Of a stretch of 64,000 bases of DNA, positions 21,838-34,909 are shown piece after piece. The stretch lies in contig OU015666.1 of assembly GCA_907165275.2 (NCBI GenBank), positions 2,634,001 through 2,698,000 on the forward strand. The letters run 5' to 3'. A program made the position numbers and the translations under genes. Under the pieces are notes generated by a model. The model saw only the letters and a program-made list of their open reading frames with translations. It had not been told where the DNA came from and made no database searches. The first letter of the stretch is position 1. Every line of letters begins with the position of its first letter. Source of the stretch: Zygaena filipendulae. Taxonomy: Eukaryota; Arthropoda; Insecta; Lepidoptera; Zygaenidae.

Positions 21838-24800
21838 AATTCCAGGATAAAAATGCTCTGTGTCCTTTTCCATACTATCCCTTACAACTTGTACTCAAAA
21901 TTTAATAGTGATCGGTTCAGCCGTTAAGGTATGAAAGCGTTACCAACAAACAAGCAAACACACTTTCGCATTTATAATAGTAAAGATTTAAAAACTACAA
22001 ACTAATTAAAAATGTAAGTTATTAAGTCTACAAGAAAAATAACACGAATGTAGCTACAAAGTTTTGATTTAATTTTCATCGTCAGCGTCGGTCATCACGC
22101 CTAGTAATATTATATTATTTTTGACCTTGTTCGCCCGCATATCGAAGCGAACACATAGAAAAAAACAACTTTCTGGTCTTTCAATAGCATTCGAATGTAC
22201 AGGAATTGCTAGAGATAAGAAATATATCGAACACAGAGAAATATCAATGCTCAAGAAGTATTGGAGAACATCCTTATCTATACAGATAAGGAATCTATTG
22301 TTCTTGCGTGTACACTCGTACAATTTTTTTCTGTACCTATCTGCCTCGTCTGCCTGGGTGGCCATGCGGTCAACTATAAATACCTCGTCGCCTTCACCAC
22401 AGCTTTCAGTTCAATTTTGACTTTCGAATGTAACGACGCATTTTTGAGCACTGTCACACATTAATAGTGAAAATTATACAATCGACTATCGGCATCCATC
22501 ACCAACTGTTGTTGTGTGGACTGTACGAATCAAAGGCAAACGTGTCTGTTTGGCCACAAAACCGCTTTGATCAACTTTCTTCAGATTGATCCGATTGATC
22601 CGATGAGCGTGTAAGCAAGCTGAGCTTCAGTATATTTGCTTCAGCAGGCAGATTTGTATCATTATTTTATCGATCTCTGCGACCAGCACCAGCAAAATAT
22701 GCAGTGCAATATTAACAGAGACGAGGATTTTACAAAATTATACGGTCCAATAATGGATCAGAAAATGTGCGATCAATATAAATCAGATCTTGACTCAGAA
22801 CATCCGCACTACATGAGTCTTTATAATGAGATTTATGAGAGAGTGCGAAAATACACTTGGACTAAGTCATTATTAAGAAAAGCTCCATTTCCGTCTGCAG
22901 AGTATACTCGATTGGCGAGTAACCTCGAAACTGAGGACAAACGATTACTAGCAGACGTTGAACTGATGAACATGCGGTCTCAGTTCAATTATATTCACTG
23001 CAAGTTTGTTCACATTAAGCAAAGGGTGCGCGAATACGAGGAAGCGCTTGACCTTAAAAAAACAGAGCCTTTGTCAGCACCGCCAGGCGCATTGGCGAGT
23101 TTATCAGCGACAAAACCAGGGGTTGCACTGCGAAATTGCAGTTCCGCATCATCAATGTCGCCATCGAGACCGTCATTGTCTCAAACTCTCCCTGAACAAA
23201 CGAATAATGCCCCGGCGCAACTGGAATCGACGCCAGTATCAAGGCGGTCATCGTGTACGTTGATATCTCCTGATACAACGTTAACATTAAGGCCATCAAC
23301 TACGGCTGTCCCTCCAACAGAACCCCAAAGGGTTCAGTTGAAAGCGCCGCATAAAATGAGCACCCAGCCTCCAGTGAAATCTGGTTCAGGGCCATTATCG
23401 TCCACATTGGTCGGTTCGCCAGCAGCGCTCACATCGAGGCCATTACTATCGAGGCCATCTACATCCACATCAACTGCCCCCTCGCAACCAAAATTGACAT
23501 CAAAGCCGCCATCTCGGCAAGCGAAGGCTATGAGGCCATTATTTTTAAAATCTATGCGCATGGCGCAAGCGCGATCGCCATGGTGTTCAACGCCATTGGT
23601 GGCTCGTAAGCGAAAGCGGAGTACTCAGGCGTAACCAGAAACGACGTCATCGTCGACCATTTCGTAGAATGCCTCACCCGAACCTAAAAAACGTTCGATA
23701 ATTAGCCCCTCACTTCGAGTACCTGCCAGAGTGATTGCGGACTTTCCCAATCTTTTGGTAACACAAGACCAGTACCAGTGAGAAAACATTTATAATTTTA
23801 ATTTTTGTACATAATATTATTATCTTTTCCTGTGAATACACTGATTATTTATTTTTGTTTGTAAAATATGAAATAAAACTTATTCTCAAATTAATGAATT
23901 CCTTGTTGTTTTTTTTTGTCTTCCCAAGAATGTCAACGTACGTTGACGGTCCTCCCTCATTCAATTAGAAAAATATTAAAATAACTGGTAAGTATGAAAA
24001 AAAAGATCATTTTACACACACGTTGTCAGTACATAGGGTACTATTAACTTGAAATTTCCGTGGAAACTCTGAAATTAACGCAGGAACAGCTAGAAAGTAA
24101 ATAATTATCAGTGTTGTAAAGTAATACCTAGACCTACCTACTTGCCAAATTTTTGATCCTGTGTGCAATAAAAATTTCTTGGGAATACCTCATCGTAGGT
24201 CTAATCTTAAACCTACACACATTCACGATCCTACACACATACGTAGGGTTGCCAGGTGACCAGTTTTAGACGGACACGTTTGGCTATTTACAGACGTGTC
24301 CGGCCAAAGATTTGTCGTCCGGCCTGTCCGGCATTTTTAGGCTTTTTGTCCGACTGCCGCGCGAGTCGAAACTCGAATGCAAGCAAAGCATAACACAAAA
24401 ACATAATAAAAATTAAACAAGTAGGTAATGGTTTTTTATTAAGTAATATTGTCGGGCTTTAAGAACATGTCCGGCTTTAAAAAACTATGATTAGCTATTA
24501 AAAAGATATGTCCGGCTTTTAGGGCCAGATTCCCGGCCAAATGTAGCGCCGAGTCTGGCTTTTGTGTTTTTGACCTGGCAACTCTGCACATACATAATAT
24601 AGTATATAATATACACTTCTGATGTATAAGCTTGTCTTATTTTCTTGTCTTTCTTAGATTATTTATGATTCTCTTAACCGTTGAAACCTCTCCTTGAATA
24701 ATAATCTGTTGTAACACGGATCGATGAATTTTAATCAGTTTTAGCTATCCATCGATTACTATAAACCACACAATGGTTTCATGTCAGGGTGTTATTTATT

Positions 24801-24956
24801 AATTCAAAATGGCTCCCGTAAAATACAATAATATGACTATATCAAGACGAAAATAATGGTGAAATGGTCGAGTGTTACTACTGGTAATATGTATATTATG
24901 AATTGACTAGCTGTTCCCCGCGGTTTCACCCACGATAATTTCAGAGTGCCCGCGAG
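21838..24956 (+). repeat. Tandem array unit 8 (3119 bp)
   Basis: A private T-to-C change (ctatAcagat) breaks the symmetry of the GATA palindrome at 22271-22292. The 3' UTR has the A variant of units 5 and 6. Confidence 0.97.
22699..23634 (+). CDS. ELL-type occludin-domain protein, copy 8
   Basis: 311 codons; ORF haplotype as copies 2-5 (TCA serine codon). Confidence 0.75.
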   Translation: MQCNINRDEDFTKLYGPIMDQKMCDQYKSDLDSEHPHYMSLYNEIYERVRKYTWTKSLLRKAPFPSAEYTRLASNLETEDKRLLADVELMNMRSQFNYIHCKFVHIKQRVREYEEALDLKKTEPLSAPPGALASLSATKPGVALRNCSSASSMSPSRPSLSQTLPEQTNNAPAQLESTPVSRRSSCTLISPDTTLTLRPSTTAVPPTEPQRVQLKAPHKMSTQPPVKSGSGPLSSTLVGSPAALTSRPLLSRPSTSTSTAPSQPKLTSKPPSRQAKAMRPLFLKSMRMAQARSPWCSTPLVARKRKRSTQA

Positions 24957-27900
24957 AATTCCAGGATAAAAATGCTCTGTGTCCTTTTCCATACTATCCC
25001 TTACAACTTGTACTCAAAATTTAATAGTGATCGGTTCAGCCGTTAAGGTATGAAAGCGTTACCAACAAACAAGCAAACACACTTTCGCATTTATAATAGT
25101 AAAGATTTAAAAACTACAAACTAATTAAAAATGTAAGTTATTAAGTCTACAAGAAAAATAACACGAATGTAGCTACAAAGTTTTGATTTAATTTTCATCG
25201 TCAGCGTCGGTCATCACGCCTAGTAATATTATATTATTTTTGACCTTGTTCGCCCGCATATCGAAGCGAACACATAGAAAAAAACAACTTTCTGGTCTTT
25301 CAATAGCATTCGAATGTACAGGAATTGCTAGAGATAAGAAATATATCGAACACAGAGAAATATCAATGCTCAAGAAGTATTGGAGAACATCCTTATCTAT
25401 ATAGATAAGGAATCTATTGTTCTTGCGTGTACACTCGTACAATTTTTTTCTGTACCTATCTGCCTCGTCTGCCTGGGTGGCCATGCGGTCAACTATAAAT
25501 ACCTCGTCGCCTTCACCACAGCTTTCAGTTCAATTTTGACTTTCGAATGTAACGACGCATTTTTGAGCACTGTCACACATTAATAGTGAAAATTATACAA
25601 TCGACTATCGGCATCCATCACCAACTGTTGTTGTGTGGACTGTACGAATCAAAGGCAAACGTGTCTGTTTGGCCACAAAACCGCTTTGATCAACTTTCTT
25701 CAGATTGATCCGATTGATCCGATGAGCGTGTAAGCAAGCTGAGCTTCAGTATATTTGCTTCAGCAGGCAGATTTGTATCATTATTTTATCGATCTCTGCG
25801 ACCAGCACCAGCAAAATATGCAGTGCAATATTAACAGAGACGAGGATTTTACAAAATTATACGGTCCAATAATGGATCAGAAAATGTGCGATCAATATAA
25901 ATCAGATCTTGACTCAGAACATCCGCACTACATGAGTCTTTATAATGAGATTTATGAGAGAGTGCGAAAATACACTTGGACTAAGTCATTATTAAGAAAA
26001 GCTCCATTTCCGTCTGCAGAGTATACTCGATTGGCGAGTAACCTCGAAACTGAGGACAAACGATTACTAGCAGACGTTGAACTGATGAACATGCGGTCTC
26101 AGTTCAATTATATTCACTGCAAGTTTGTTCACATTAAGCAAAGGGTGCGCGAATACGAGGAAGCGCTTGACCTTAAAAAAACAGAGCCTTTGTCAGCACC
26201 GCCAGGCGCATTGGCGAGTTTATCAGCGACAAAACCAGGGGTTGCACTGCGAAATTGCAGTTCCGCATCATCAATGTCGCCATCGAGACCGTCATTGTCT
26301 CAAACTCTCCCTGAACAAACGAATAATGCCCCGGCGCAACTGGAATCGACGCCAGTATCAAGGCGGTCGTCGTGTACGTTGATATCTCCTGATACAACGT
26401 TAACATTAAGGCCATCAACTACGGCTGTCCCTCCAACAGAACCCCAAAGGGTTCAGTTGAAAGCGCCGCATAAAATGAGCACCCAGCCTCCAGTGAAATC
26501 TGGTTCAGGGCCATTATCGTCCACATTGGTCGGTTCGCCAGCAGCGCTCACATCGAGGCCATTACTATCGAGGCCATCTACATCCACATCAACTGCCCCC
26601 TCGCAACCAAAATTGACATCAAAGCCGCCATCTCGGCAAGCGAAGGCTATGAGGCCATTATTTTTAAAATCTATGCGCATGGCGCAAGCGCGATCGCCAT
26701 GGTGTTCAACGCCATTGGTGGCTCGTAAGCGAAAGCGGAGTACTCAGGCGTAACCAGAAACGACGTCATCGTCGACCATTTCGTAGAATGCCTCACCCGA
26801 ACCTAAAAAACGTTCGATAATTAGCCCCTCACTTCGAGTACCTGCCAGAGTGATTGCGGACTTTCCCAATCTTTTGGTAACACAAGACCAGTACCAGTGA
26901 GAAAACATTTATAATTTTCATTTTTGTACATAATATTATTATCTTTTCCTGTGAATACACTGATTATTTATTTTTGTTTGTAAAATATGAAATAAAACTT
27001 ATTCTCAAATTAATGAATTCCTTGTTGTTTTTTTTTGTCTTCCCAAGAATGTCAACGTACGTTGACGGTCCTCCCTCATTCAATTAGAAAAATATTAAAA
27101 TAACTGGTAAGTATGAAAAAAAAGATCATTTTACACACACGTTGTCAGTACATAAGGTACTATTAACTTGAAATTTCCGTGGAAACTCTGAAATTAACGC
27201 AGGAACAGCTAGAAAGTAAATAATTATCAGTGTTGTAAAGTAATACCTAGACCTACCTACTTGCCAAATTTTTGATCCTGTGTGCAATAAAAATTTCTTG
27301 GGAATACCTCATCGTAGGTCTAATCTTAAACCTACACACATTCACGATCCTACACACATACGTAGGGTTGCCAGGTGACCAGTTTTAGACGGACACGTTT
27401 GGCTATTTACAGACGTGTCCGGCCAAAGATTTGTCGTCCGGCCTGTCCGGCATTTTTAGGCTTTTTGTCCGACTGCCGCGCGAGTCGAAACTCGAATGCA
27501 AGCAAAGCATAACACAAAAACATAATAAAAATTAAACAAGTAGGTAATGGTTTTTTATTAAGTAATATTGTCGGGCTTTAAGAACATGTCCGGCTTTAAA
27601 AAACTATGATTAGCTATTAAAAAGATATGTCCGGCTTTTAGGGCCAGATTCCCGGCCAAATGTAGCGCCGAGTCTGGCTTTTGTGTTTTTGACCTGGCAA
27701 CTCTGCACATACATAATATAGTATATAATATACACTTCTGATGTATAAGCTTGTCTTATTTTCTTGTCTTTCTTAGATTATTTATGATTCTCTTAACCGT
27801 TGAAACCTCTCCTTGAATAATAATCTGTTGTAACACGGATCGATGAATTTTAATCAGTTTTAGCTATCCATCGATTACTATAAACCACACAATGGTTTCA

Positions 27901-28075
27901 TGTCAGGGTGTTATTTATTAATTCAAAATGGCTCCCGTAAAATACAATAATATGACTATATCAAGACGAAAATAATGGTGAAATGGTCGAGTGTTACTAC
28001 TGGTAATATGTATATTATGAATTGACTAGCTGTTCCCCGCGGTTTCACCCACGATAATTTCAGAGTGCCCGCGAG
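24957..28075 (+). repeat. Tandem array unit 9 (3119 bp)
   Basis: Shares with unit 7 both the synonymous TCG in the ORF and cataAggt near 27154, although unit 8 between them has neither. Confidence 0.97.
25818..26753 (+). CDS. ELL-type occludin-domain protein, copy 9
   Basis: 311 codons; same haplotype as copy 7. Confidence 0.75.
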   Translation: MQCNINRDEDFTKLYGPIMDQKMCDQYKSDLDSEHPHYMSLYNEIYERVRKYTWTKSLLRKAPFPSAEYTRLASNLETEDKRLLADVELMNMRSQFNYIHCKFVHIKQRVREYEEALDLKKTEPLSAPPGALASLSATKPGVALRNCSSASSMSPSRPSLSQTLPEQTNNAPAQLESTPVSRRSSCTLISPDTTLTLRPSTTAVPPTEPQRVQLKAPHKMSTQPPVKSGSGPLSSTLVGSPAALTSRPLLSRPSTSTSTAPSQPKLTSKPPSRQAKAMRPLFLKSMRMAQARSPWCSTPLVARKRKRSTQA

Positions 28076-31000
28076 AATTCCAGGATAAAAATGCTCTGTG
28101 TCCTTTTCCATACTATCCCTTACAACTTGTACTCAAAATTTAATAGTGATCGGTTCAGCCGTTAAGGTATGAAAGCGTTACCAACAAACAAGCAAACACA
28201 CTTTCGCATTTATAATAGTAAAGATTTAAAAACTACAAACTAATTAAAAATGTAAGTTATTAAGTCTACAAGAAAAATAACACGAATGTAGCTACAAAGT
28301 TTTGATTTAATTTTCATCGTCAGCGTCGGTCATCACGCCTAGTAATATTATATTATTTTTGACCTTGTTCGCCCGCATATCGAAGCGAACACATAGAAAA
28401 AAACAACTTTCTGGTCTTTCAATAGCATTCGAATGTACAGGAATTGCTAGAGATAAGAAATATATCGAACACAGAGAAATATCAATGCTCAAGAAGTATT
28501 GGAGAACATCCTTATCTATATAGATAAGGAATCTATTGTTCTTGCGTGTACACTCGTACAATTTTTTTCTGTACCTATCTGCCTCGTCTGCCTGGGTGGC
28601 CATGCGGTCAACTATAAATACCTCGTCGCCTTCACCACAGCTTTCAGTTCAATTTTGACTTTCGAATGTAACGACGCATTTTTGAGCACTGTCACACATT
28701 AATAGTGAAAATTATACAATCGACTATCGGCATCCATCACCAACTGTTGTTGTGTGGACTGTACGAATCAAAGGCAAACGTGTCTGTTTGGCCACAAAAC
28801 CGCTTTGATCAACTTTCTTCAGATTGATCCGATTGATCCGATGAGCGTGTAAGCAAGCTGAGCTTCAGTATATTTGCTTCAGCAGGCAGATTTGTATCAT
28901 TATTTTATCGATCTCTGCGACCAGCACCAGCAAAATATGCAGTGCAATATTAACAGAGACGAGGATTTTACAAAATTATACGGTCCAATAATGGATCAGA
29001 AAATGTGCGATCAATATAAATCAGATCTTGACTCAGAACATCCGCACTACATGAGTCTTTATAATGAGATTTATGAGAGAGTGCGAAAATACACTTGGAC
29101 TAAGTCATTATTAAGAAAAGCTCCATTTCCGTCTGCAGAGTATACTCGATTGGCGAGTAACCTCGAAACTGAGGACAAACGATTACTAGCAGACGTTGAA
29201 CTGATGAACATGCGGTCTCAGTTCAATTATATTCACTGCAAGTTTGTTCACATTAAGCAAAGGGTGCGCGAATACGAGGAAGCGCTTGACCTTAAAAAAA
29301 CAGAGCCTTTGTCAGCACCGCCAGGCGCATTGGCGAGTTTATCAGCGACAAAACCAGGGGTTGCACTGCGAAATTGCAGTTCCGCATCATCAATGTCGCC
29401 ATCGAGACCGTCATTGTCTCAAACTCTCCCTGAACAAACGAATAATGCCCCGGCGCAACTGGAATCGACGCCAGTATCAAGGCGGTCGTCGTGTACGTTG
29501 ATATCTCCTGATACAACGTTAACATTAAGGCCATCAACTACGGCTGTCCCTCCAACAGAACCCCAAAGGGTTCAGTTGAAAGCGCCGCATAAAATGAGCA
29601 CCCAGCCTCCAGTGAAATCTGGTTCAGGGCCATTATCGTCCACATTGGTCGGTTCGCCAGCAGCGCTCACATCGAGGCCATTACTATCGAGGCCATCTAC
29701 ATCCACATCAACTGCCCCCTCGCAACCAAAATTGACATCAAAGCCGCCATCTCGGCAAGCGAAGGCTATGAGGCCATTATTTTTAAAATCTATGCGCATG
29801 GCGCAAGCGCGATCGCCATGGTGTTCAACGCCATTGGTGGCTCGTAAGCGAAAGCGGAGTACTCAGGCGTAACCAGAAACGACGTCATCGTCGACCATTT
29901 CGTAGAATGCCTCACCCGAACCTAAAAAACGTTCGATAATTAGCCCCTCACTTCGAGTACCTGCCAGAGTGATTGCGGACTTTCCCAATCTTTTGGTAAC
30001 ACAAGACCAGTACCAGTGAGAAAACATTTATAATTTTCATTTTTGTACATAATATTATTATCTTTTCCTGTGAATACACTGATTATTTATTTTTGTTTGT
30101 AAAATATGAAATAAAACTTATTCTCAAATTAATGAATTCCTTGTTGTTTTTTTTTGTCTTCCCAAGAATGTCAACGTACGTTGACGGTCCTCCCTCATTC
30201 AATTAGAAAAATATTAAAATAACTGGTAAGTATGAAAAAAAAGATCATTTTACACACACGTTGTCAGTACATAGGGTACTATTAACTTGAAATTTCCGTG
30301 GAAACTCTGAAATTAACGCAGGAACAGCTAGAAAGTAAATAATTATCAGTGTTGTAAAGTAATACCTAGACCTACCTACTTGCCAAATTTTTGATCCTGT
30401 GTGCAATAAAAATTTCTTGGGAATACCTCATCGTAGGTCTAATCTTAAACCTACACACATTCACGATCCTACACACATACGTAGGGTTGCCAGGTGACCA
30501 GTTTTAGACGGACACGTTTGGCTATTTACAGACGTGTCCGGCCAAAGATTTGTCGTCCGGCCTGTCCGGCATTTTTAGGCTTTTTGTCCGACTGCCGCGC
30601 GAGTCGAAACTCGAATGCAAGCAAAGCATAACACAAAAACATAATAAAAATTAAACAAGTAGGTAATGGTTTTTTATTAAGTAATATTGTCGGGCTTTAA
30701 GAACATGTCCGGCTTTAAAAAACTATGATTAGCTATTAAAAAGATATGTCCGGCTTTTAGGGCCAGATTCCCGGCCAAATGTAGCGCCGAGTCTGGCTTT
30801 TATGTTTTTGACCTGGCAACTCTGCACATACATAATATAGTATATAATATACACTTCTGATGTATAAGCTTGTCTTATTTTCTTGTCTTTCTTAGATTAT
30901 TTATGATTCTCTTAACCGTTGAAACCTCTCCTTGAATAATAATCTGTTGTAACACGGATCGATGAATTTTAATCAGTTTTAGCTATCCATCGATTACTAT

Positions 31001-31194
31001 AAACCACACAATGGTTTCATGTCAGGGTGTTATTTATTAATTCAAAATGGCTCCCGTAAAATACAATAATATGACTATATCAAGACGAAAATAATGGTGA
31101 AATGGTCGAGTGTTACTACTGGTAATATGTATATTATGAATTGACTAGCTGTTCCCCGCGGTTTCACCCACGATAATTTCAGAGTGCCCGCGAG
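28076..31194 (+). repeat. Tandem array unit 10 (3119 bp)
   Basis: Has a private G-to-A change in the MITE (cttttAtgtttt near 30802) and the synonymous TCG in the ORF. Confidence 0.97.
28937..29872 (+). CDS. ELL-type occludin-domain protein, copy 10
   Basis: 311 codons; protein identical to copy 2 with the TCG synonymous variant. Confidence 0.75.
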   Translation: MQCNINRDEDFTKLYGPIMDQKMCDQYKSDLDSEHPHYMSLYNEIYERVRKYTWTKSLLRKAPFPSAEYTRLASNLETEDKRLLADVELMNMRSQFNYIHCKFVHIKQRVREYEEALDLKKTEPLSAPPGALASLSATKPGVALRNCSSASSMSPSRPSLSQTLPEQTNNAPAQLESTPVSRRSSCTLISPDTTLTLRPSTTAVPPTEPQRVQLKAPHKMSTQPPVKSGSGPLSSTLVGSPAALTSRPLLSRPSTSTSTAPSQPKLTSKPPSRQAKAMRPLFLKSMRMAQARSPWCSTPLVARKRKRSTQA

Positions 31195-34100
31195 AATTCC
31201 AGGATAAAAATGCTCTGTGTCCTTTTCCATACTATCCCTTACAACTTGTACTCAAAATTTAATAGTGATCGGTTCAGCCGTTAAGGTATGAAAGCGTTAC
31301 CAACAAACAAGCAAACACACTTTCGCATTTATAATAGTAAAGATTTAAAAACTACAAACTAATTAAAAATGTAAGTTATTAAGTCTACAAGAAAAATAAC
31401 ACGAATGTAGCTACAAAGTTTTGATTTAATTTTCATCGTCAGCGTCGGTCATCACGCCTAGTAATATTATATTATTTTTGACCTTGTTCGCCCGCATATC
31501 GAAGCGAACACATAGAAAAAAACAACTTTCTGGTCTTTCAATAGCATTCGAATGTACAGGAATTGCTAGAGATAAGAAATATATCGAACACAGAGAAATA
31601 TCAATGCTCAAGAAGTATTGGAGAACATCCTTATCTATATAGATAAGGAATCTATTGTTCTTGCGTGTACACTCGTACAATTTTTTTCTGTACCTATCTG
31701 CCTCGTCTGCCTGGGTGGCCATGCGGTCAACTATAAATACCTCGTCGCCTTCACCACAGCTTTCAGTTCAATTTTGACTTTCGAATGTAACGACGCATTT
31801 TTGAGCACTGTCACACATTAATAGTGAAAATTATACAATCGACTATCGGCATCCATCACCAACTGTTGTTGTGTGGACTGTACGAATCAAAGGCAAACGT
31901 GTCTGTTTGGCCACAAAACCGCTTTGATCAACTTTCTTCAGATTGATCCGATTGATCCGATGAGCGTGTAAGCAAGCTGAGCTTCAGTATATTTGCTTCA
32001 GCAGGCAGATTTTTATCATTATTTTATCGATCTCTGCGACCAGCACCAGCAAAATATGCAGTGCAATATTAACAGAGACGAGGATTTTACAAAATTATAC
32101 GGTCCAATAATGGATCAGAAAATGTGCGATCAATATAAATCAGATCTTGACTCAGAACATCCGCACTACATGAGTCTTTATAATGAGATTTATGAGAGAG
32201 TGCGAAAATACACTTGGACTAAGTCATTATTAAGAAAAGCTCCATTTCCGTCTGCAGAGTATACTCGATTGGCGAGTAACCTCGAAACTGAGGACAAACG
32301 ATTACTAGCAGACGTTGAACTGATGAACATGCGGTCTCAGTTCAATTATATTCACTGCAAGTTTGTTCACATTAAGCAAAGGGTGCGCGAATACGAGGAA
32401 GCGCTTGACCTTAAAAAAACAGAGCCTTTGTCAGCACCGCCAGGCGCATTGGCGAGTTTATCAGCGACAAAACCAGGGGTTGCACTGCGAAATTGCAGTT
32501 CCGCATCATCAATGTCGCCATCGAGACCGTCATTGTCTCAAACTCTCCCTGAACAAACGAATAATGCCCCGGCGCAACTGGAATCGACGCCAGTATCAAG
32601 GCGGTCATCGTGTACGTTGATATCTCCTGATACAACGTTAACATTAAGGCCATCAACTACGGCTGTCCCTCCAACAGAACCCCAAAGGGTTCAGTTGAAA
32701 GCGCCGCATAAAATGAGCACCCAGCCTCCAGTGAAATCTGGTTCAGGGCCATTATCGTCCACATTGGTCGGTTCGCCAGCAGCGCTCACATCGAGGCCAT
32801 TACTATCGAGGCCATCTACATCCACATCAACTGCCCCCTCGCAACCAAAATTGACATCAAAGCCGCCATCTCGGCAAGCGAAGGCTATGAGGCCATTATT
32901 TTTAAAATCTATGCGCATGGCGCAAGCGCGATCGCCATGGTGTTCAACGCCATTGGTGGCTCGTAAGCGAAAGCGGAGTACTCAGGCGTAACCAGAAACG
33001 ACGTCATCGTCGACCATTTCGTAGAATGCCTCACCCGAACCTAAAAAACGTTCGATAATTAGCCCCTCACTTCGAGTACCTGCCAGAGTGATTGCGGACT
33101 TTCCCAATCTTTTGGTAACACAAGACCAGTACCAGTGAGAAAACATTTATAATTTTCATTTTTGTACATAATATTATTATCTTTTCCTGTGAATACACTG
33201 ATTATTTATTTTTATTTGTAAAATATGAAATAAAACTTATTCTCAAATTAATGAATTCCTTGTTGTTTTTTTTTGTCTTCCCAAGAATGTCAACGTACGT
33301 TGACGGTCCTCCCTCATTCAATTAGAAAAATATTAAAATAACTGGTAAGTATGAAAAAAAAGATCATTTTACACACACGTTGTCAGTACATAGGGTACTA
33401 TTAACTTGAAATTTCCGTGGAAACTCTGAAATTAACGCCGGAACAGCTAGAAAGTAAATAATTATCAGTGTTGTAAAGTAATACCTAGACCTACCTACTT
33501 GCCAAATTTTTGATCCTGTGTGCAATAAAAATTTCTTGGGAATACCTCATCGTAGGTCTAATCTTAAACCTACACACATTCACGATCCTACACACATACG
33601 TAGGGTTGCCAGGTGACCAGTTTTAGACGGACACGTTTGGCTATTTACAGACTTGTCCGGCCAAAGATTTGTCGTCCGGCCTGTCCGGCATTTTTAGGCT
33701 TTTTGTCCGACTGCCGCGCGAGTCGAAACTCGAATGCAAGCAAAGCATAACACAAAAACATAATAAAAATTAAACAAGTAGGTAATGGTTTTTTATTAAG
33801 TAATATTGTCGGGCTTTAAGAACATGTCCGGCTTTAAAAAACTATGATTAGCTATTAAAAAGATATGTCCGGCTTTTAGGGCCAGATTCCCGGCCAAATG
33901 TAGCGCCGAGTCTGGCTTTTGTGTTTTTGACCTGGCAACTCTGCACATACATAATATAGTATATAATATACACTTCTGATGTATAAGCTTGTCTTCTTTT
34001 CTTGTCTTTCTTAGATTATTTATGATTCTCTTAACCGTTGAAACCTCTCCTTGAATAATAATCTGTTGTAACACGGATCGATGAATTTTAATCAGTTTTA

Positions 34101-34313
34101 GCTATCCATCGATTACTATAAACCACACAATGGTTTAATGTCAGGGTGTTATTTATTAAGTCAAAATGGCTCCCGTAAAATACAATAATATGACTATATC
34201 AAGACGAAAATAATGGCGAAATGGTCGAGTGTTACTACTGGTAATATGTATATTATGAATTGACTAGCTGTTCCCCACGGTTTCACCCACGATAATTTCA
34301 GAGTACCCGCGAG
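31195..34313 (+). repeat. Tandem array unit 11, decayed right-end copy
   Basis: The last complete copy. It carries the most private substitutions, and they concentrate in its 3' third: gacTtgtccgg near 33652, gtcttCttttc near 33996, ggtttAatgtc near 34137, attaaGtcaaa near 34160, ccccAcgg near 34276. This is the edge divergence expected of a terminal copy that escapes homogenisation. Confidence 0.95.
32056..32991 (+). CDS. ELL-type occludin-domain protein, copy 11
   Basis: 311 codons, intact despite the decay of the surrounding unit. The only change near the coding region is TTG to TTT at 32011-32013, upstream of the ATG used here; it would be Leu to Phe only if an upstream start or exon is used. 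Confidence 0.72.
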   Translation: MQCNINRDEDFTKLYGPIMDQKMCDQYKSDLDSEHPHYMSLYNEIYERVRKYTWTKSLLRKAPFPSAEYTRLASNLETEDKRLLADVELMNMRSQFNYIHCKFVHIKQRVREYEEALDLKKTEPLSAPPGALASLSATKPGVALRNCSSASSMSPSRPSLSQTLPEQTNNAPAQLESTPVSRRSSCTLISPDTTLTLRPSTTAVPPTEPQRVQLKAPHKMSTQPPVKSGSGPLSSTLVGSPAALTSRPLLSRPSTSTSTAPSQPKLTSKPPSRQAKAMRPLFLKSMRMAQARSPWCSTPLVARKRKRSTQA

Positions 34314-34450
34314 AATTCCAGGATAAAAAATGCTCTGTGTCCTTTTCCATACTATCCCTTACAACTTGTACTCAAAATTTAATAGTGATCGGCCGTTAAG
34401 GTATGAAAGCGTAACCAACAAAAAAGCAAACACACTTTCGCATTTATATA
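34314..34450 (+). repeat. Partial tandem unit 12 (right end of the array)
   Basis: Only the first ~137 bp of a unit, i.e. the SINE-like part, with a 5-bp deletion (gatcggccgtt) and several substitutions. It stops at TA, where the pogo-type element is inserted. Past that element, tagta resumes at 37894 and unit similarity ends, so the array ends at the terminus of the SINE-like repeat. Confidence 0.85.
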
Positions 34451-34909
34451 GGGTCATTTCGCCTGTTCGCGTCCATTTAGTGCAGTTGGTAAGTTTGACG
34501 GCGATAATAAAAATATCCCAGCACTAATTTCTATGAAAAATTTATGTAACGTGTTCATTATATAGTCTATTTTAAGATTAACTTTCAGTTTTGTTCGAAA
34601 CATGTTGTGTTTTTTTTTTAAATAGATAAACTTCAGAATTAGGCATTTTACCCACTTTGCGTCCACAAAATCCAAATTGCGTCCACCCATGGACCATTTA
34701 GCGTCCACCAGCTTAAAAAAGAAATATAGGGGAAAAAAGAATATCAATTCTTAAGAATTTGTAAAGAAAGATTGTATTTTAACAATTTCTTTATTTAAGA
34801 ATATAAATATTATAAAACAACATTACTATCATTAAAAACATCACTTTAAAAAAAGCTTTCAGAAATAGGTGTTTTTTTCATCTTACTTAATATTAAGGAC
34901 ATACTTACT

